NCBI RefSeq assembly: GCF_032154225.1
Contig: NZ_JALDYF010000005.1
Span: 124,001-188,000 of the forward strand
Source: Psychrobacillus sp032154225
Lineage (GTDB): Bacteria; Bacillota; Bacilli; Bacillales_A; Planococcaceae
Reading direction: 5' to 3'
Length of the DNA: 64,000 nt
The position numbers and the translations under genes were made by a program. Below, piece by piece: positions 44,230 to 53,784 of this stretch. The notes under the pieces are model-generated. The model was not told where the DNA came from and did not search any database. It saw nothing but the letters and a program-made list of their open reading frames with translations. The first letter of the stretch is position 1; every line of letters starts with the position of its first letter.

Positions 44230-45614
44230 ACCTTCACCTTTTTCTTCCTAACTTTGTCCATAACAAAATTCCAAATGGTCATAAAATATTGCTCTACTAT
44301 TAATAAACCTACTGAAGTAACTGTAATGATGATCCAAATCGGATTAAAATAGAAATCGGAAACTCCACCAACAAGTGTTCTTGGGATATTAATCGTGAAA
44401 TAGACAAACAATGCGATTAACACTGGTGTTTTTGGTAAACGTAAAAACACAATATAAAGTACTTGAATTATTGCAGCTACGTAAACAATAGATAAAAGCA
44501 CCCCAATATAACCAAAAGAAGCAAAAGCCTCTCCGATGAAAATCGTATTTAATACTCCGCCAGTACCTTTGTCCACATTTTCAGGAAACACATTTTCCAT
44601 TACCATACGGGCCGAACGAACTTGCTCTAAATCGAAAAACCCAATGATAAATGAAGGTAATCCTCGAAACTCTAAAGCAGCTATCGAATAGGAAAACGCA
44701 TCTAAATGTAAAAAGAAAGGAGAGATTTGCGCTAATATAATTCTTCCTATTGGTCCCGAATTATACGATAAAAAGCTCTCGATTTGAGTTACTCCTTGGA
44801 TAGCAACATACATACCAACTAATACAACAACCCCTGCAACTAAATAACCACTAATTTTTCTCCAATTAAGTTGTAAGCTTCTTGCATATACACTTGCTAA
44901 TATAAGCATGATCACATAAAAGAAAATAGGCGATTTTGCTAAATCATATGTTGTAATTAATACAGAAGAAACAAATAAAATGAGGAAAGTAAATTTCCAC
45001 CATAATTCTTTCGTTCGCGTTGCGTAAACAAAAGCAATAATAGATAAAAATGGTGTTAAAGCAAGTGCAAATATATTCTTTATTAATACTTTTCCAGCAA
45101 AGCCTCTCGATGCGTCTATACGCATCGAAGCAAGCTCAGATGTATTTCCTTTTAACAATTCCAACAATGGTATCGAAGATGTCTTCAATAGCGTATAAGC
45201 TACCGCTAAAACCGAAATAGCCGACAGAGCTGAAAATGCAAGCTTAAACAACAGCTTATTCTTATCTACACTTGTACGAACAGGTTCATGTAGGTATCGA
45301 TTGAATTCTATTTGAGATTTAAAGTTAAAAATTCTCCCTACAACTAATTGCACTAGTGGAAATAAAATCATTAATATCGTCAATAAAACAAATCCAATGA
45401 TTCTAAATTCCTCATGGTCCATTCTTTTGATCATATAATAATCATCTATTCCTAGTGCTATTAATAATCCGCCAATATAACTGGAGATAAGGAAAGAATA
45501 ATAATATATAATTGTAATCATATTTGGCCTTACAAGAGAAAGGCTCCCAGAAACCTTTTTAAAAAGGAATGTGGAAGCCACCACAGTAAAGAGCCATATG
45601 CTGAAAATTAACAA
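44226..45614 (-). CDS. O-antigen/wall-polymer polymerase (Wzy-like)
   Basis: A 462-residue integral membrane protein with about 10-12 hydrophobic segments and a large external loop, the layout of Wzy polymerases. Wzy proteins share little sequence, so the call rests on topology and on the neighbours (flippase, Wzz, epimerase, transferases). It would join lipid-linked repeat units outside the membrane. Confidence 0.78.
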   Translation of the reverse strand: MLIFSIWLFTVVASTFLFKKVSGSLSLVRPNMITIIYYYSFLISSYIGGLLIALGIDDYYMIKRMDHEEFRIIGFVLLTILMILFPLVQLVVGRIFNFKSQIEFNRYLHEPVRTSVDKNKLLFKLAFSALSAISVLAVAYTLLKTSSIPLLELLKGNTSELASMRIDASRGFAGKVLIKNIFALALTPFLSIIAFVYATRTKELWWKFTFLILFVSSVLITTYDLAKSPIFFYVIMLILASVYARSLQLNWRKISGYLVAGVVVLVGMYVAIQGVTQIESFLSYNSGPIGRIILAQISPFFLHLDAFSYSIAALEFRGLPSFIIGFFDLEQVRSARMVMENVFPENVDKGTGGVLNTIFIGEAFASFGYIGVLLSIVYVAAIIQVLYIVFLRLPKTPVLIALFVYFTINIPRTLVGGVSDFYFNPIWIIITVTSVGLLIVEQYFMTIWNFVMDKVRKKKVKV

Positions 45615-45628
45615 TGCTCACACCTACT

Positions 45629-46696
45629 TTATTTACTTAAGTAATTCTTTAATAAAACCAATACTTTTTCAGCTGTTTTTCCATCACCAAATACTGGTGT
45701 ATAAGAAGGAGAAACTTGCTTTTGTACTGCTTCAACTATTTTAGTCGTATCCGTTCCTGTTAAAATATTTGCATCTTCTATTAATGTTTCAACCCACTCG
45801 GTTTGATCGCGAACTGTTATACAAGGTACTTCTGCAAAATAAGCCTCTTTTTGAACGCCGCCAGAATCCGTTACGATTTTTTTAGCACCCATTTCAAGAG
45901 ATAGCATATCTAAATAGCCTACTGGTTCAATTACTTGTAAATTCGGGATTTGATCCAATTTGAATCCGTAGTCTTCCAATTTCTTTTTCGTACGTGGATG
46001 AATTGGCCATACTTTTTTATCTGGAAGTTGGCTAAATGCATCTAAAATAGATGTCATTCGATCCATATCATCTGTATTTTCAGCACGATGAATCGTTATT
46101 AATAAATAATCTTTCGGCGTTAAATTTTCTCTTTCTAATATAGTCGATGTCGATTCTGCAAGTGTTTTATTGTATAGCACCGCATCATACATTACATCTC
46201 CAACATTATGAACGCCAGCGGAAATATTTTCATTCGTTAAGTTTTGAATTGCAGTATCTGTCGGACAAAGAAGTAAGCTAGAAACGTGATCCGTTAAAAT
46301 ACGGTTCACTTCCTCCGGCATTCTCATATTAAAGCTACGAAGACCGGCTTCGATATGAACAATTGGAATATGTAGCTTAGAAGCTGCAAGAGCACCTGCA
46401 AGTGTAGAATTAGTATCTCCATAAACAAGCACGAAATCCGGATTTTCTGTTAGAATAATTTCTTCAATTTTTGCTAACATTTCTCCAGTTTGTTTCCCAT
46501 GATTACCAGAACCAATTCCTAAATGATAATCTGGTTTTGGAATATTTAATTCATCAAAGAAGATATCCGACATATTTGCATCATAATGTTGCCCTGTATG
46601 CACGATTAACTCTGTTACTTCTTCACGTAGAACGCGGGACACTGCAGCCGCTTTTATAAATTGAGGTCTTGCACCTAATATTGTAAGAACTTTCAT
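45629..46696 (-). CDS. Non-hydrolysing UDP-GlcNAc-type 2-epimerase (WecB/WbpI family)
   Basis: A 355-residue epimerase with GARPQFIKAAAV, HTGQHYD, YGDTNSTLAG and DSGGVQKEA, all conserved in the WecB/MnaA/WbpI family. With the dehydrogenase, oxidase, aminotransferase and acetyltransferase of this operon the likely substrate is UDP-GlcNAc3NAcA, giving UDP-ManNAc3NAcA (WbpI role). Simple UDP-ManNAc formation (WecB/MnaA) is the alternative and cannot be excluded from motifs alone. Confidence 0.88.
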   Translation of the reverse strand: MKVLTILGARPQFIKAAAVSRVLREEVTELIVHTGQHYDANMSDIFFDELNIPKPDYHLGIGSGNHGKQTGEMLAKIEEIILTENPDFVLVYGDTNSTLAGALAASKLHIPIVHIEAGLRSFNMRMPEEVNRILTDHVSSLLLCPTDTAIQNLTNENISAGVHNVGDVMYDAVLYNKTLAESTSTILERENLTPKDYLLITIHRAENTDDMDRMTSILDAFSQLPDKKVWPIHPRTKKKLEDYGFKLDQIPNLQVIEPVGYLDMLSLEMGAKKIVTDSGGVQKEAYFAEVPCITVRDQTEWVETLIEDANILTGTDTTKIVEAVQKQVSPSYTPVFGDGKTAEKVLVLLKNYLSK

Positions 46697-48294
46697 TTGG
46701 TCATCTCCTCCATCATTTCAATCATATCTTTCGCAATAAATGAGTTAATATTATATGGTTGTTCATATTTATTGCCGCCTCTTTTAAAGGAAAGTGCTTG
46801 TACATATTGTTTATAAGTTGGATAAATTCCATACCATTCCATTGGCTCATCGTAATATTGGCGATACAATTTTTTCTTACGATACACTTTTCGCAGTAAT
46901 GGATAAAGCAATCCGTATTTGTTTTTCAACGAATTTTCTGGACCAGGTCGCTGTGGTAATGTGTAAAAATCAGGATACATTTTGTGTAATGTATAGTCAT
47001 ACAAATACTTTTTATACTTTAAATTTACTGGTATTTTACTGAAAAAGTAGATTAATCGGTCGTCCCATAAAGGCATCGACCAATCTTGATCGAAGTATTC
47101 ATATACTCGAACTGAGTTAATGATGAACTTCCCTTGTCGTTCTTTCCAGTTCCATTCGTCGATAATAGACGTAACTCGCTCATTTGTCAGATTCGTATAA
47201 GCAGCTACATCTTGTGTAACACTTTTACCAATCTCACTATTTTCCTGACTCAATCCACCAGACAATTGCCATAATCGAAAATGTTTTGGAACAATAAAAT
47301 CTACTACTTCCTTCGTCGTAAATTGTTTTTCAATAGTCGCTTCATACGGCAAATGGCTTCCACCTAAAAAGTCTAACGAATGACCTGGTAAAAAAACAGC
47401 ATTATCTAGTTTTTCTTCTTCTACTAGCAACTTTGTACTTGGAAAGTCTTGCAAATGCGCAACCGATGTCCCGTTACATGCATACAACACATAATCTTTC
47501 CACTCTTGTGATTTGTACAGATTTTCCCACATCGCTTTATCATAAGCAAAGTATTTCCACTTCAAGCCTAGACGATCCGCTATTTCTTTACTTACAGTTG
47601 CCTCCCCGTTACCGGGTCTTCCATAAGTAAATGTAATAATCGAATCCGAAAGGCCTTTCTCTTTAAGCATTAGTGCCATAATACGTGAATCATAACCGCC
47701 ACTTAAAGGTAGGACGATCTTTCTCCCAGCAAGTCTAACTGCAAGATCATCAAAAATATTATGTAAAATATGCGCTAACTCATCAGCAAATGTATCAATC
47801 GAATCTGACTCTTTTTCAACAACATAAGAATAGTAAGCATGTTTCGATGCATGCTCACTTAATCTTACAATAGTTGCTACTTCTAATTGATGCCATCCAC
47901 TAAATAATGTTTTATCTCCCGTTACAAAACCAGCTAATAAAAGCTCTTCCGCCGCCTCTTTTTGAATAGACATAGAAGTACTCGGCTGTAGATGATCTTG
48001 AACAAGCCACTCATTATTCGTTTCATCGTACGAATAAAATAAAGGAATGGAGCGCTTTTTATCCGTAACTAATGTAATTTCATCTTCGCGTTTTAAAATA
48101 AGCGCAAATTCACCATTCCATGTAGCGATTTCTGAAGGATTAATCAATCCCGATTCATAAATAGTTGTGAAGTTTTCATGGGTAACATACTGGTTTTCAA
48201 CGTAAAAGTAACCTCTTATAAACCCCTCATACCCTGTACCTTTTAAAGGATAAAATTCTTTATGCCTAAGGTTAGTTATACAATTTTTCACCAT
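46693..48294 (-). CDS. Asparagine-synthetase-like protein without glutaminase cysteine
   Basis: A 533-residue protein of the asparagine-synthase fold. The synthetase domain has the pyrophosphate loop LPLSGGYDSRIMA (near 200), but the N-terminal domain lacks the Cys-2 nucleophile needed to hydrolyse glutamine. The start at 48294 has a GGGGGAT site six nt upstream; one five codons earlier overlaps the wzx stop. Relatives in O-antigen clusters (WbpS type) amidate uronic acids, which fits the predicted uronic-acid sugar here. The amine source is unclear. Confidence 0.8.
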   Translation of the reverse strand: MVKNCITNLRHKEFYPLKGTGYEGFIRGYFYVENQYVTHENFTTIYESGLINPSEIATWNGEFALILKREDEITLVTDKKRSIPLFYSYDETNNEWLVQDHLQPSTSMSIQKEAAEELLLAGFVTGDKTLFSGWHQLEVATIVRLSEHASKHAYYSYVVEKESDSIDTFADELAHILHNIFDDLAVRLAGRKIVLPLSGGYDSRIMALMLKEKGLSDSIITFTYGRPGNGEATVSKEIADRLGLKWKYFAYDKAMWENLYKSQEWKDYVLYACNGTSVAHLQDFPSTKLLVEEEKLDNAVFLPGHSLDFLGGSHLPYEATIEKQFTTKEVVDFIVPKHFRLWQLSGGLSQENSEIGKSVTQDVAAYTNLTNERVTSIIDEWNWKERQGKFIINSVRVYEYFDQDWSMPLWDDRLIYFFSKIPVNLKYKKYLYDYTLHKMYPDFYTLPQRPGPENSLKNKYGLLYPLLRKVYRKKKLYRQYYDEPMEWYGIYPTYKQYVQALSFKRGGNKYEQPYNINSFIAKDMIEMMEEMTK

Positions 48295-48308
48295 GTTTTT
48301 ATCCCCCA

Positions 48309-49724
48309 TTACTTTCTTTTTACAAGATACTTATCAATGCGAACTACAAGGACTAGGATAATAAAAACAATCCACACTCCTGCTATTAACCAACTATTTA
48401 AATCATTAACTTGAATATACACTATACTGCCAGTTGCAGCGATTAACCAAAAAATTGTCCATCCCATTTTGAAACCAGAGAAAGGGACATAATAAAGTTT
48501 CTGACTTTTGCGAAACACTAAAAATAATGCGACACAATAAGAAACTACGTAAGAAATAACTGTACCCCAAATTGTAAACATTGGAACGAATATAAAATTC
48601 AATAAAATGGATACAATTGCTGCAATTCCAAATGCAACAGAAATATGTTTTGTCTGTTTAGAGTAAAATATCCCTGTAGAGACAATCATATAATAAAAAC
48701 TTAAAAAAGTAGCAATAGAAATTGGAGCTACATATTGAAATGCAATTCTAAACTGCTCAGGCATAACTAAAATAATCCATGGCATAAATGTAGCTAACGC
48801 TAATACTCCTAAACTACCAATCAATAAAAATGCTGCATATAAAGTAGCGAATAGTTTTGGGCTATCTTCCTTATCTTTTAACGACATCGAAAAAGGTCGC
48901 CAAGCAAGCTGAATCCCACTGGTCAATAAAGTGATGAATGTAGCAAATTTCATGGCTGTCCCATATATCCCTATGTCTGATAAGGTAGCGTATGCCTTTA
49001 GAAAGTAGTTGTTTGCATTAGCAATAATCCAAAATGCTAAAGATGCAGGTACTAAAGGAGTTGCATAAATGAGTATTTTCTTTAAAATATTCCAATCGAA
49101 CAAAGGTCGTAAATAAACTGTTACAGGTTTTATTAATACTAAAACGATTATCGCGACACTTATTAATCTTGCTAAAAGTATTCCCTCAAGTGATGTCCAA
49201 ACGAACATCAAAAAAAGAAGAGATACAACGGCAATTAAAAGCATTTTTGCAACAGTTGTTGCTACAACTTTTTTCGTATGAAAATCATATCTCAAGATAG
49301 TTAGTACGAGCGTGATAATAGTGTCTAAACAAAGAGTTCCAAGTGCAATATAAAATAATTGAGATTGGCCAGGAACATCTAAAAGCAGTACTGAAAGCCA
49401 CTCTCCACCTAATAAGAATACGGCAAATAAAAGGATAACGATGGAAATTCTAAACGTCATAACGGATCGAACATATCTTTCACGAGTCTCTTTGTCTTTA
49501 TACTCAAAGTAGTAATAAGCCAAAGCCGAATCTGTTCCAAATATGACCAAGAATGTAAGCATCGACACATTCGTATCTACAAGCTGAAGTAAACCTATTA
49601 GCGATGTATCTACTAAATAATGGGCGTACAAAGGAAACAATATAAAAGCAATTAGTTTGGTTCCAACATTCATAAATGCATAAAGGAGCGAATCCGCTCC
49701 TAAACGTTTTAGCTGAGAAAACAC
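48309..49724 (-). CDS. Polysaccharide flippase (Wzx-like, MOP superfamily)
   Basis: A 471-residue protein with 12-14 predicted TM helices. The N-terminus (LKRLGADSLLYAFMNVGTKL) and the overall pattern are those of the RfbX/Wzx lipid-linked-oligosaccharide flippases. It would carry undecaprenyl-PP-linked repeats outward for the Wzy-like polymerase. It is adjacent to the acetyltransferase gene. Confidence 0.88.
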   Translation of the reverse strand: MFSQLKRLGADSLLYAFMNVGTKLIAFILFPLYAHYLVDTSLIGLLQLVDTNVSMLTFLVIFGTDSALAYYYFEYKDKETRERYVRSVMTFRISIVILLFAVFLLGGEWLSVLLLDVPGQSQLFYIALGTLCLDTIITLVLTILRYDFHTKKVVATTVAKMLLIAVVSLLFLMFVWTSLEGILLARLISVAIIVLVLIKPVTVYLRPLFDWNILKKILIYATPLVPASLAFWIIANANNYFLKAYATLSDIGIYGTAMKFATFITLLTSGIQLAWRPFSMSLKDKEDSPKLFATLYAAFLLIGSLGVLALATFMPWIILVMPEQFRIAFQYVAPISIATFLSFYYMIVSTGIFYSKQTKHISVAFGIAAIVSILLNFIFVPMFTIWGTVISYVVSYCVALFLVFRKSQKLYYVPFSGFKMGWTIFWLIAATGSIVYIQVNDLNSWLIAGVWIVFIILVLVVRIDKYLVKRK

Positions 49725-50456
49725 TTAGAGAAGTTCCTCCTCAGGTACATTTTTCATTATTTTAGCTGGGAATCCTTTAATAAGCGTTTTTGCTTCTGTA
49801 TCTTTTGTTACTAACGCTCCAGCAGCTACAAAAGTTTCTTCCGCAATTGTAATACCAGGTAAAATAATAGATGCTCCACCTACACGAGCCCCTCTTTTTA
49901 CAATCGCGCCTTTGATTTTATCGAAACGTGCTTCTGTTCTGCCCATGAAATTATCATTCGTTGTTGTTACACAAGGAGCGATAAATACATGGTCCTCTAA
50001 TGTAGAGTGAGCCGTAATATAAGAGTTTGATTGGATTTTCGTGCGGTTACCAATCGTTACAAAGTTTTCTACGGTAACATTGCGACCAATAATAACGAAA
50101 GAACCAATTTCTACATCTTCTCGAACCGTTGCTAAATCAGCGATTAAAGTACTTTCACCAACAATAGCACCTCGATATACAATCGTATTTGCACCAATCG
50201 TACATTCTTTTCCAAGTTGAAGAGGTGGAATTTCTTTCGTAATTTGCATCGTGCTTGTTTTAGCTGGTTTTGGTTGTTTACCGATTACAGCCCCATCATC
50301 AATCGTTGTACCTTCACCAATGATCGTACCAGCATGAATTGTTACACGATTTCCTACGCGAACATTGTTTCCAATTTTCGCTCCTTCTTCAATTACAGAA
50401 AAATGTCCAACTGTAGTGTTTTCACCTAGTTCAGCAGTTTCATGTATAAAATTCAT
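49725..50456 (-). CDS. Nucleotide-sugar N-acetyltransferase (WbpD/WlbB-like)
   Basis: A 243-residue left-handed beta-helix acetyltransferase made almost wholly of hexapeptide repeats (VGHFSVIEEGAKIGNNVRVG and so on) with the catalytic-type loop ITAHSTLEDHVFIAPCVTT. The ATG at 50456 has AAGGGTGG upstream; 24 further in-frame codons are rejected because they overlap the dehydrogenase gene. In the diacetamido-uronic pathway this enzyme acetylates the 3-amino group of UDP-GlcNAc3NA. Confidence 0.85.
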   Translation of the reverse strand: MNFIHETAELGENTTVGHFSVIEEGAKIGNNVRVGNRVTIHAGTIIGEGTTIDDGAVIGKQPKPAKTSTMQITKEIPPLQLGKECTIGANTIVYRGAIVGESTLIADLATVREDVEIGSFVIIGRNVTVENFVTIGNRTKIQSNSYITAHSTLEDHVFIAPCVTTTNDNFMGRTEARFDKIKGAIVKRGARVGGASIILPGITIAEETFVAAGALVTKDTEAKTLIKGFPAKIMKNVPEEELL

Positions 50457-50469
50457 TGTCGTACCACCC

Positions 50470-51786
50470 TTATAATTTGATATAACGATTCGGTGTTTCG
50501 ATTCCTTTAAATGCATTACGTGTATCAAAAATTACTTTTGATCTTTGAGCAATATTTGCATAGTCAAATGCCGTATGGTCTGTCGCTAAGATAACGATAT
50601 CTGCTTCGTCTAATAGTTCATCTGTCAGTACAGTCGTTTCTAATATTTGACCATTTACTTTGAATTTATCCGCATGTGGGTCGATTGCTTTGAAATCCGC
50701 ACCTTGTTGCATTAATAGTTCGATTAATTTTAATGATGGAGATTCGCGCATATCATCGATATCTTTTTTATACGCTACGCCTAATAAAACTACTTTTGCG
50801 TTACGAAGTGCTTTACCTTCATCGTTTAATATTTGCATTGCACGAGTAATAACATAATCAGGCATAGAGTTATTAATTTCGCCAGCTAGTTCGATTAATT
50901 TTGTGTGGTAATTATATTCTCTTGCTTTCCATGTTAAATAGAATGGATCGATTGGAATACAGTGTCCACCTAAACCTGGGCCTGGGTAAAACGCCATAAA
51001 GCCATAAGGTTTTGTTTTTGCTGCATCGATTACTTCCCAAACGTCGATCCCCATTTTTTCACAAAGGATAGCCATTTCATTTGCTAACGCGATATTGATA
51101 TGACGGAAAGTATTTTCAAAAATCTTTTCCATTTCTGCAATTGCTGGGCTTGAAACTGTATGAACATCCCCATCAAGTACGCTACTATAAAGAGCAGCAG
51201 CTACTGCCGTACATTTTTCTGTAATACCACCAACTACTTTTGGTGTATTTTTTGTATTAAAGCTTTTATTACCTGGATCAATACGTTCTGGGGAATAAGC
51301 GATAAAGATATCTTCCCCAACAATAAACCCTTTTTCTTCTAAAGCTGTTCTAATAATTTCTTCTGTTGTACCAGGGTATGTTGTAGATTCAAGCACTACC
51401 AAAGTTCCTTTTTTCGCATAGTTCGCAATTTCACGTACAGAACTTTCTACATAAGAGGTATCCGGTTGTTGATATATATCTAGTGGTGTCGGTACACAAA
51501 TTGCAACCGCATCCACTGCACTAATTGAACCATAATCAGAAGAAGCACGTAACTGACCTGATTTTACCATTTCGTTCAAATCAGTATCCACTACATCACC
51601 GATATAGTTAATACCTTTGTTTACTTGTTCAATTTTTGATTCTTGCACATCAAAACCTATTACATTGTAACCAGCTTTTGCTTTTTCTACTGCAAGTGGT
51701 AATCCAACATAACCTAAACCAACTACACCAATTACTGCTGTATGATTTTCAATTTTTGCTAATAATTCTTCATAGTATGTAGACAT
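50470..51786 (-). CDS. UDP-N-acetylglucosamine 6-dehydrogenase (WbpA-like)
   Basis: A 438-residue UDP-sugar dehydrogenase: GVVGLGYVGLPLAVEKA for NAD near 20-36, YSPERIDPGN, and the active-site cysteine in LGGHCIPIDPFY. SPERIDPGN is characteristic of the WbpA/WlbA-type UDP-GlcNAc dehydrogenase branch rather than UDP-glucose dehydrogenase. It makes UDP-GlcNAcA, the first step toward the diacetamido-uronic acid. UDP-ManNAc dehydrogenase is the alternative. Confidence 0.9.
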   Translation of the reverse strand: MSTYYEELLAKIENHTAVIGVVGLGYVGLPLAVEKAKAGYNVIGFDVQESKIEQVNKGINYIGDVVDTDLNEMVKSGQLRASSDYGSISAVDAVAICVPTPLDIYQQPDTSYVESSVREIANYAKKGTLVVLESTTYPGTTEEIIRTALEEKGFIVGEDIFIAYSPERIDPGNKSFNTKNTPKVVGGITEKCTAVAAALYSSVLDGDVHTVSSPAIAEMEKIFENTFRHINIALANEMAILCEKMGIDVWEVIDAAKTKPYGFMAFYPGPGLGGHCIPIDPFYLTWKAREYNYHTKLIELAGEINNSMPDYVITRAMQILNDEGKALRNAKVVLLGVAYKKDIDDMRESPSLKLIELLMQQGADFKAIDPHADKFKVNGQILETTVLTDELLDEADIVILATDHTAFDYANIAQRSKVIFDTRNAFKGIETPNRYIKL

Positions 51787-51840
51787 TATTTGTCTCTCCT
51801 TCTGTTATCACTAAGAATATATAAACTCTTCTAATTAGTT

Positions 51841-51960
51841 ACCGTCTAGCTCCAGCGCCTAGCCCCTCGAGGTTAAATGCCAGTTTTCTGCGGTGGCTGA
51901 AGTTCTGCTTCCTCAAAAACCGTCATTTACTTGTCGGGGCTGAAATAGGCACTTGCGCAT
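51841..51960. repeat. Dispersed-repeat-like imperfect hairpin element inside the operon
   Basis: A GC-richer 120-bp element between two polymer genes. Its ends are inverted: GCGCCTAGCCCC (51855-51866) faces GGGGCT (51936-51941), TAGGC and GCGC (to 51958). TCTAGCTCCAGCGCCTAG-type ends are common in Bacillales extragenic repeats. Both flanking genes point the same way, so it would be transcribed within the operon mRNA. Confidence 0.6.
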
Positions 51961-51965
51961 TTCTT

Positions 51966-52979
51966 TTACGAGAATAAAATACGTTGACCCGTTTCTGATG
52001 ATTCAATGATTGCTTCGATTAAACGTACAGGATTATATCCATCCAGTCCGCTAACAGCAGGTGCTCGATCTTCTTTAATCGCCGCTATCATATCTTCGAT
52101 GATACAATCATGTCCCTTTTTGCCCCAAGGATCATTTTGAATTTTTGCTTTTAGCGCTTCTACTTCCGCTTCTGCATGTCCTTCAACTTCCCATGTTTCT
52201 AAGAATAATGCATTTTTACCGCTAACTTTCACGCTAGCTGTTTCTCCAAATATAGAAATGGATTCTTCAATGTTTTGAGGATAAATAGTTGTTGCAGCCT
52301 CAACTACACCAAGTGCACCACTTTCAAACTCAATAATTGCTGTAGCTACATCTTCTGTTTCAATATTGCGGAATCTTGTTGCTACCATTCCTTGCACTGA
52401 TTTTACTGGACCCATAAACCATAAAAGTAAATCAAGATTATGTATGGCTTGATTCATCAATACGCCACCATCAAACTTTTTAGTGCCTCTCCATGGTGCT
52501 TGTTCGTAATATTCTTGACCTCTATTCCATCGAACAGTTACGTTCGCATGGCTTAATTCACCAAATTTTCCTTCATCCATTAGATTACGAACTTCCATAA
52601 TTGCTGGACGGTATCGGTTTGGATGAACGATTGCTAATTTAATGCCTTCTTCAGCTGCTACTTCCATCATTTCTTTCGCATCAGAGGAATTAAGAGCCAT
52701 TGGTTTTTCCGTAATAATATGTCGCTTATGTTTCGCAACAATTTTTGTTAAAGTTGCATGCAAACCAGATGGAACACAAATGTTTACTACATCAATTTGT
52801 GGATTTTCTGTAAGCATTTTTTCTAATTCTGTATATTTAAGGACGTTTTCGTCATCGATTACTAGTCGATCTGCGTTCGTATCACAAATAGCAAATAAGT
52901 TCGCGCCTTCTGTATTACGAATAGCCGCTATATGTTTATCTGCGATAAAACCCATACCTACAATGGCAAATTGAATCAT
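51966..52979 (-). CDS. Gfo/Idh/MocA oxidoreductase (WlbA/WbpB-like)
   Basis: A 337-residue NAD-dependent sugar oxidoreductase: GMGFIADKHIAAI at the N-terminus, TEKPMALNSSDA near 93, and the NQAIHNLDLLLW catalytic helix. In the pathway to UDP-ManNAc3NAcA it oxidises C3 of UDP-GlcNAcA, preparing the aminotransferase step. The aminotransferase of that step is encoded two genes upstream. It overlaps the wzz-like gene by 4 bp. Confidence 0.88.
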   Translation of the reverse strand: MIQFAIVGMGFIADKHIAAIRNTEGANLFAICDTNADRLVIDDENVLKYTELEKMLTENPQIDVVNICVPSGLHATLTKIVAKHKRHIITEKPMALNSSDAKEMMEVAAEEGIKLAIVHPNRYRPAIMEVRNLMDEGKFGELSHANVTVRWNRGQEYYEQAPWRGTKKFDGGVLMNQAIHNLDLLLWFMGPVKSVQGMVATRFRNIETEDVATAIIEFESGALGVVEAATTIYPQNIEESISIFGETASVKVSGKNALFLETWEVEGHAEAEVEALKAKIQNDPWGKKGHDCIIEDMIAAIKEDRAPAVSGLDGYNPVRLIEAIIESSETGQRILFS

Positions 52980-53713
52980 GCTTTCTTACTCCCTCTTGCT
53001 TCTAACATGTATTTCCATAAAGATAAAGTAAATATTGCTAGTAAAATACCGAATATAAATCCAGCAATAGCACCTTCTGTACCGTATGATTTTGTTTTAT
53101 TAACTTTAGATAAAGCCAACTCGGGTTGTTCGTATGCAATAATATCATTTCGTACTCGTTGCACTGTTGCAGTAGCATTCGTTAGTTCTTGTTCAGCTTG
53201 GAATATCAACGTAGAATAATTGCTGATTTCTGTTGCATTCACAGATTTGTTAATAGCTACTTGATATGCATCAATTGCTTCTTGCAAATGCTTGCTTCTC
53301 GCTTCTTGTTCCTTAGCATATTTTTCTGTTCCTTCAATTACTTTATCATTTTGAGCCATTAAAGCATCTAATAATTGTTCATTGAATTGTGTGATTTCTT
53401 TTGTTACTTGTTCTTCATTATCTCCAAAAATTTCAGTTTTAATATAGGCTCTAGTAGGAACAAACACTTCCGACTTACCAGTGAAGTGAGTGCCGTATTT
53501 CGCCATAATATGAGTTGGATTCGTCAATGCTTCTAATTTTACAGAGCCTGTGAATATTGTACTTTTTCCAACATATTCACCATCTTTAGGTATAAACATA
53601 GATCCTACAAATCCAAGTAATGCTACGATTAATGGGATAATAATAAACCAAATTTTCTTTTTCCAAAAAAATTCTAATGAATCATATAAACGATAACTTT
53701 TGTTTTCCGTCAT
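52976..53713 (-). CDS. Wzz/CapA-type chain-length determinant
   Basis: A 245-residue membrane protein with an N-terminal TM (WFIIIPLIVALLGFVGSMF), a long extracellular coiled region and a C-terminal TM (AIAGFIFGILLAIFTLSLW). This is the Wzz topology for control of polymer length. The ATG at 53713 has TAGGAGA upstream; a further 24 open codons are rejected. There is no tyrosine-kinase partner beside it. Confidence 0.82.
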   Translation of the reverse strand: MTENKSYRLYDSLEFFWKKKIWFIIIPLIVALLGFVGSMFIPKDGEYVGKSTIFTGSVKLEALTNPTHIMAKYGTHFTGKSEVFVPTRAYIKTEIFGDNEEQVTKEITQFNEQLLDALMAQNDKVIEGTEKYAKEQEARSKHLQEAIDAYQVAINKSVNATEISNYSTLIFQAEQELTNATATVQRVRNDIIAYEQPELALSKVNKTKSYGTEGAIAGFIFGILLAIFTLSLWKYMLEARGSKKA

Positions 53714-53784
53714 TTCACTTCTCCTAAACAGGCATGTAGAGGGAAACGTATATACACGTTTCCCTCTACCATTTTGCCATTTCA

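Noticed and set aside
45629..46696. Part of the legionaminic pathway
   Set aside because: It is a non-hydrolysing WecB/WbpI-type epimerase in the polymer operon; the leg operon has its own hydrolysing LegG.
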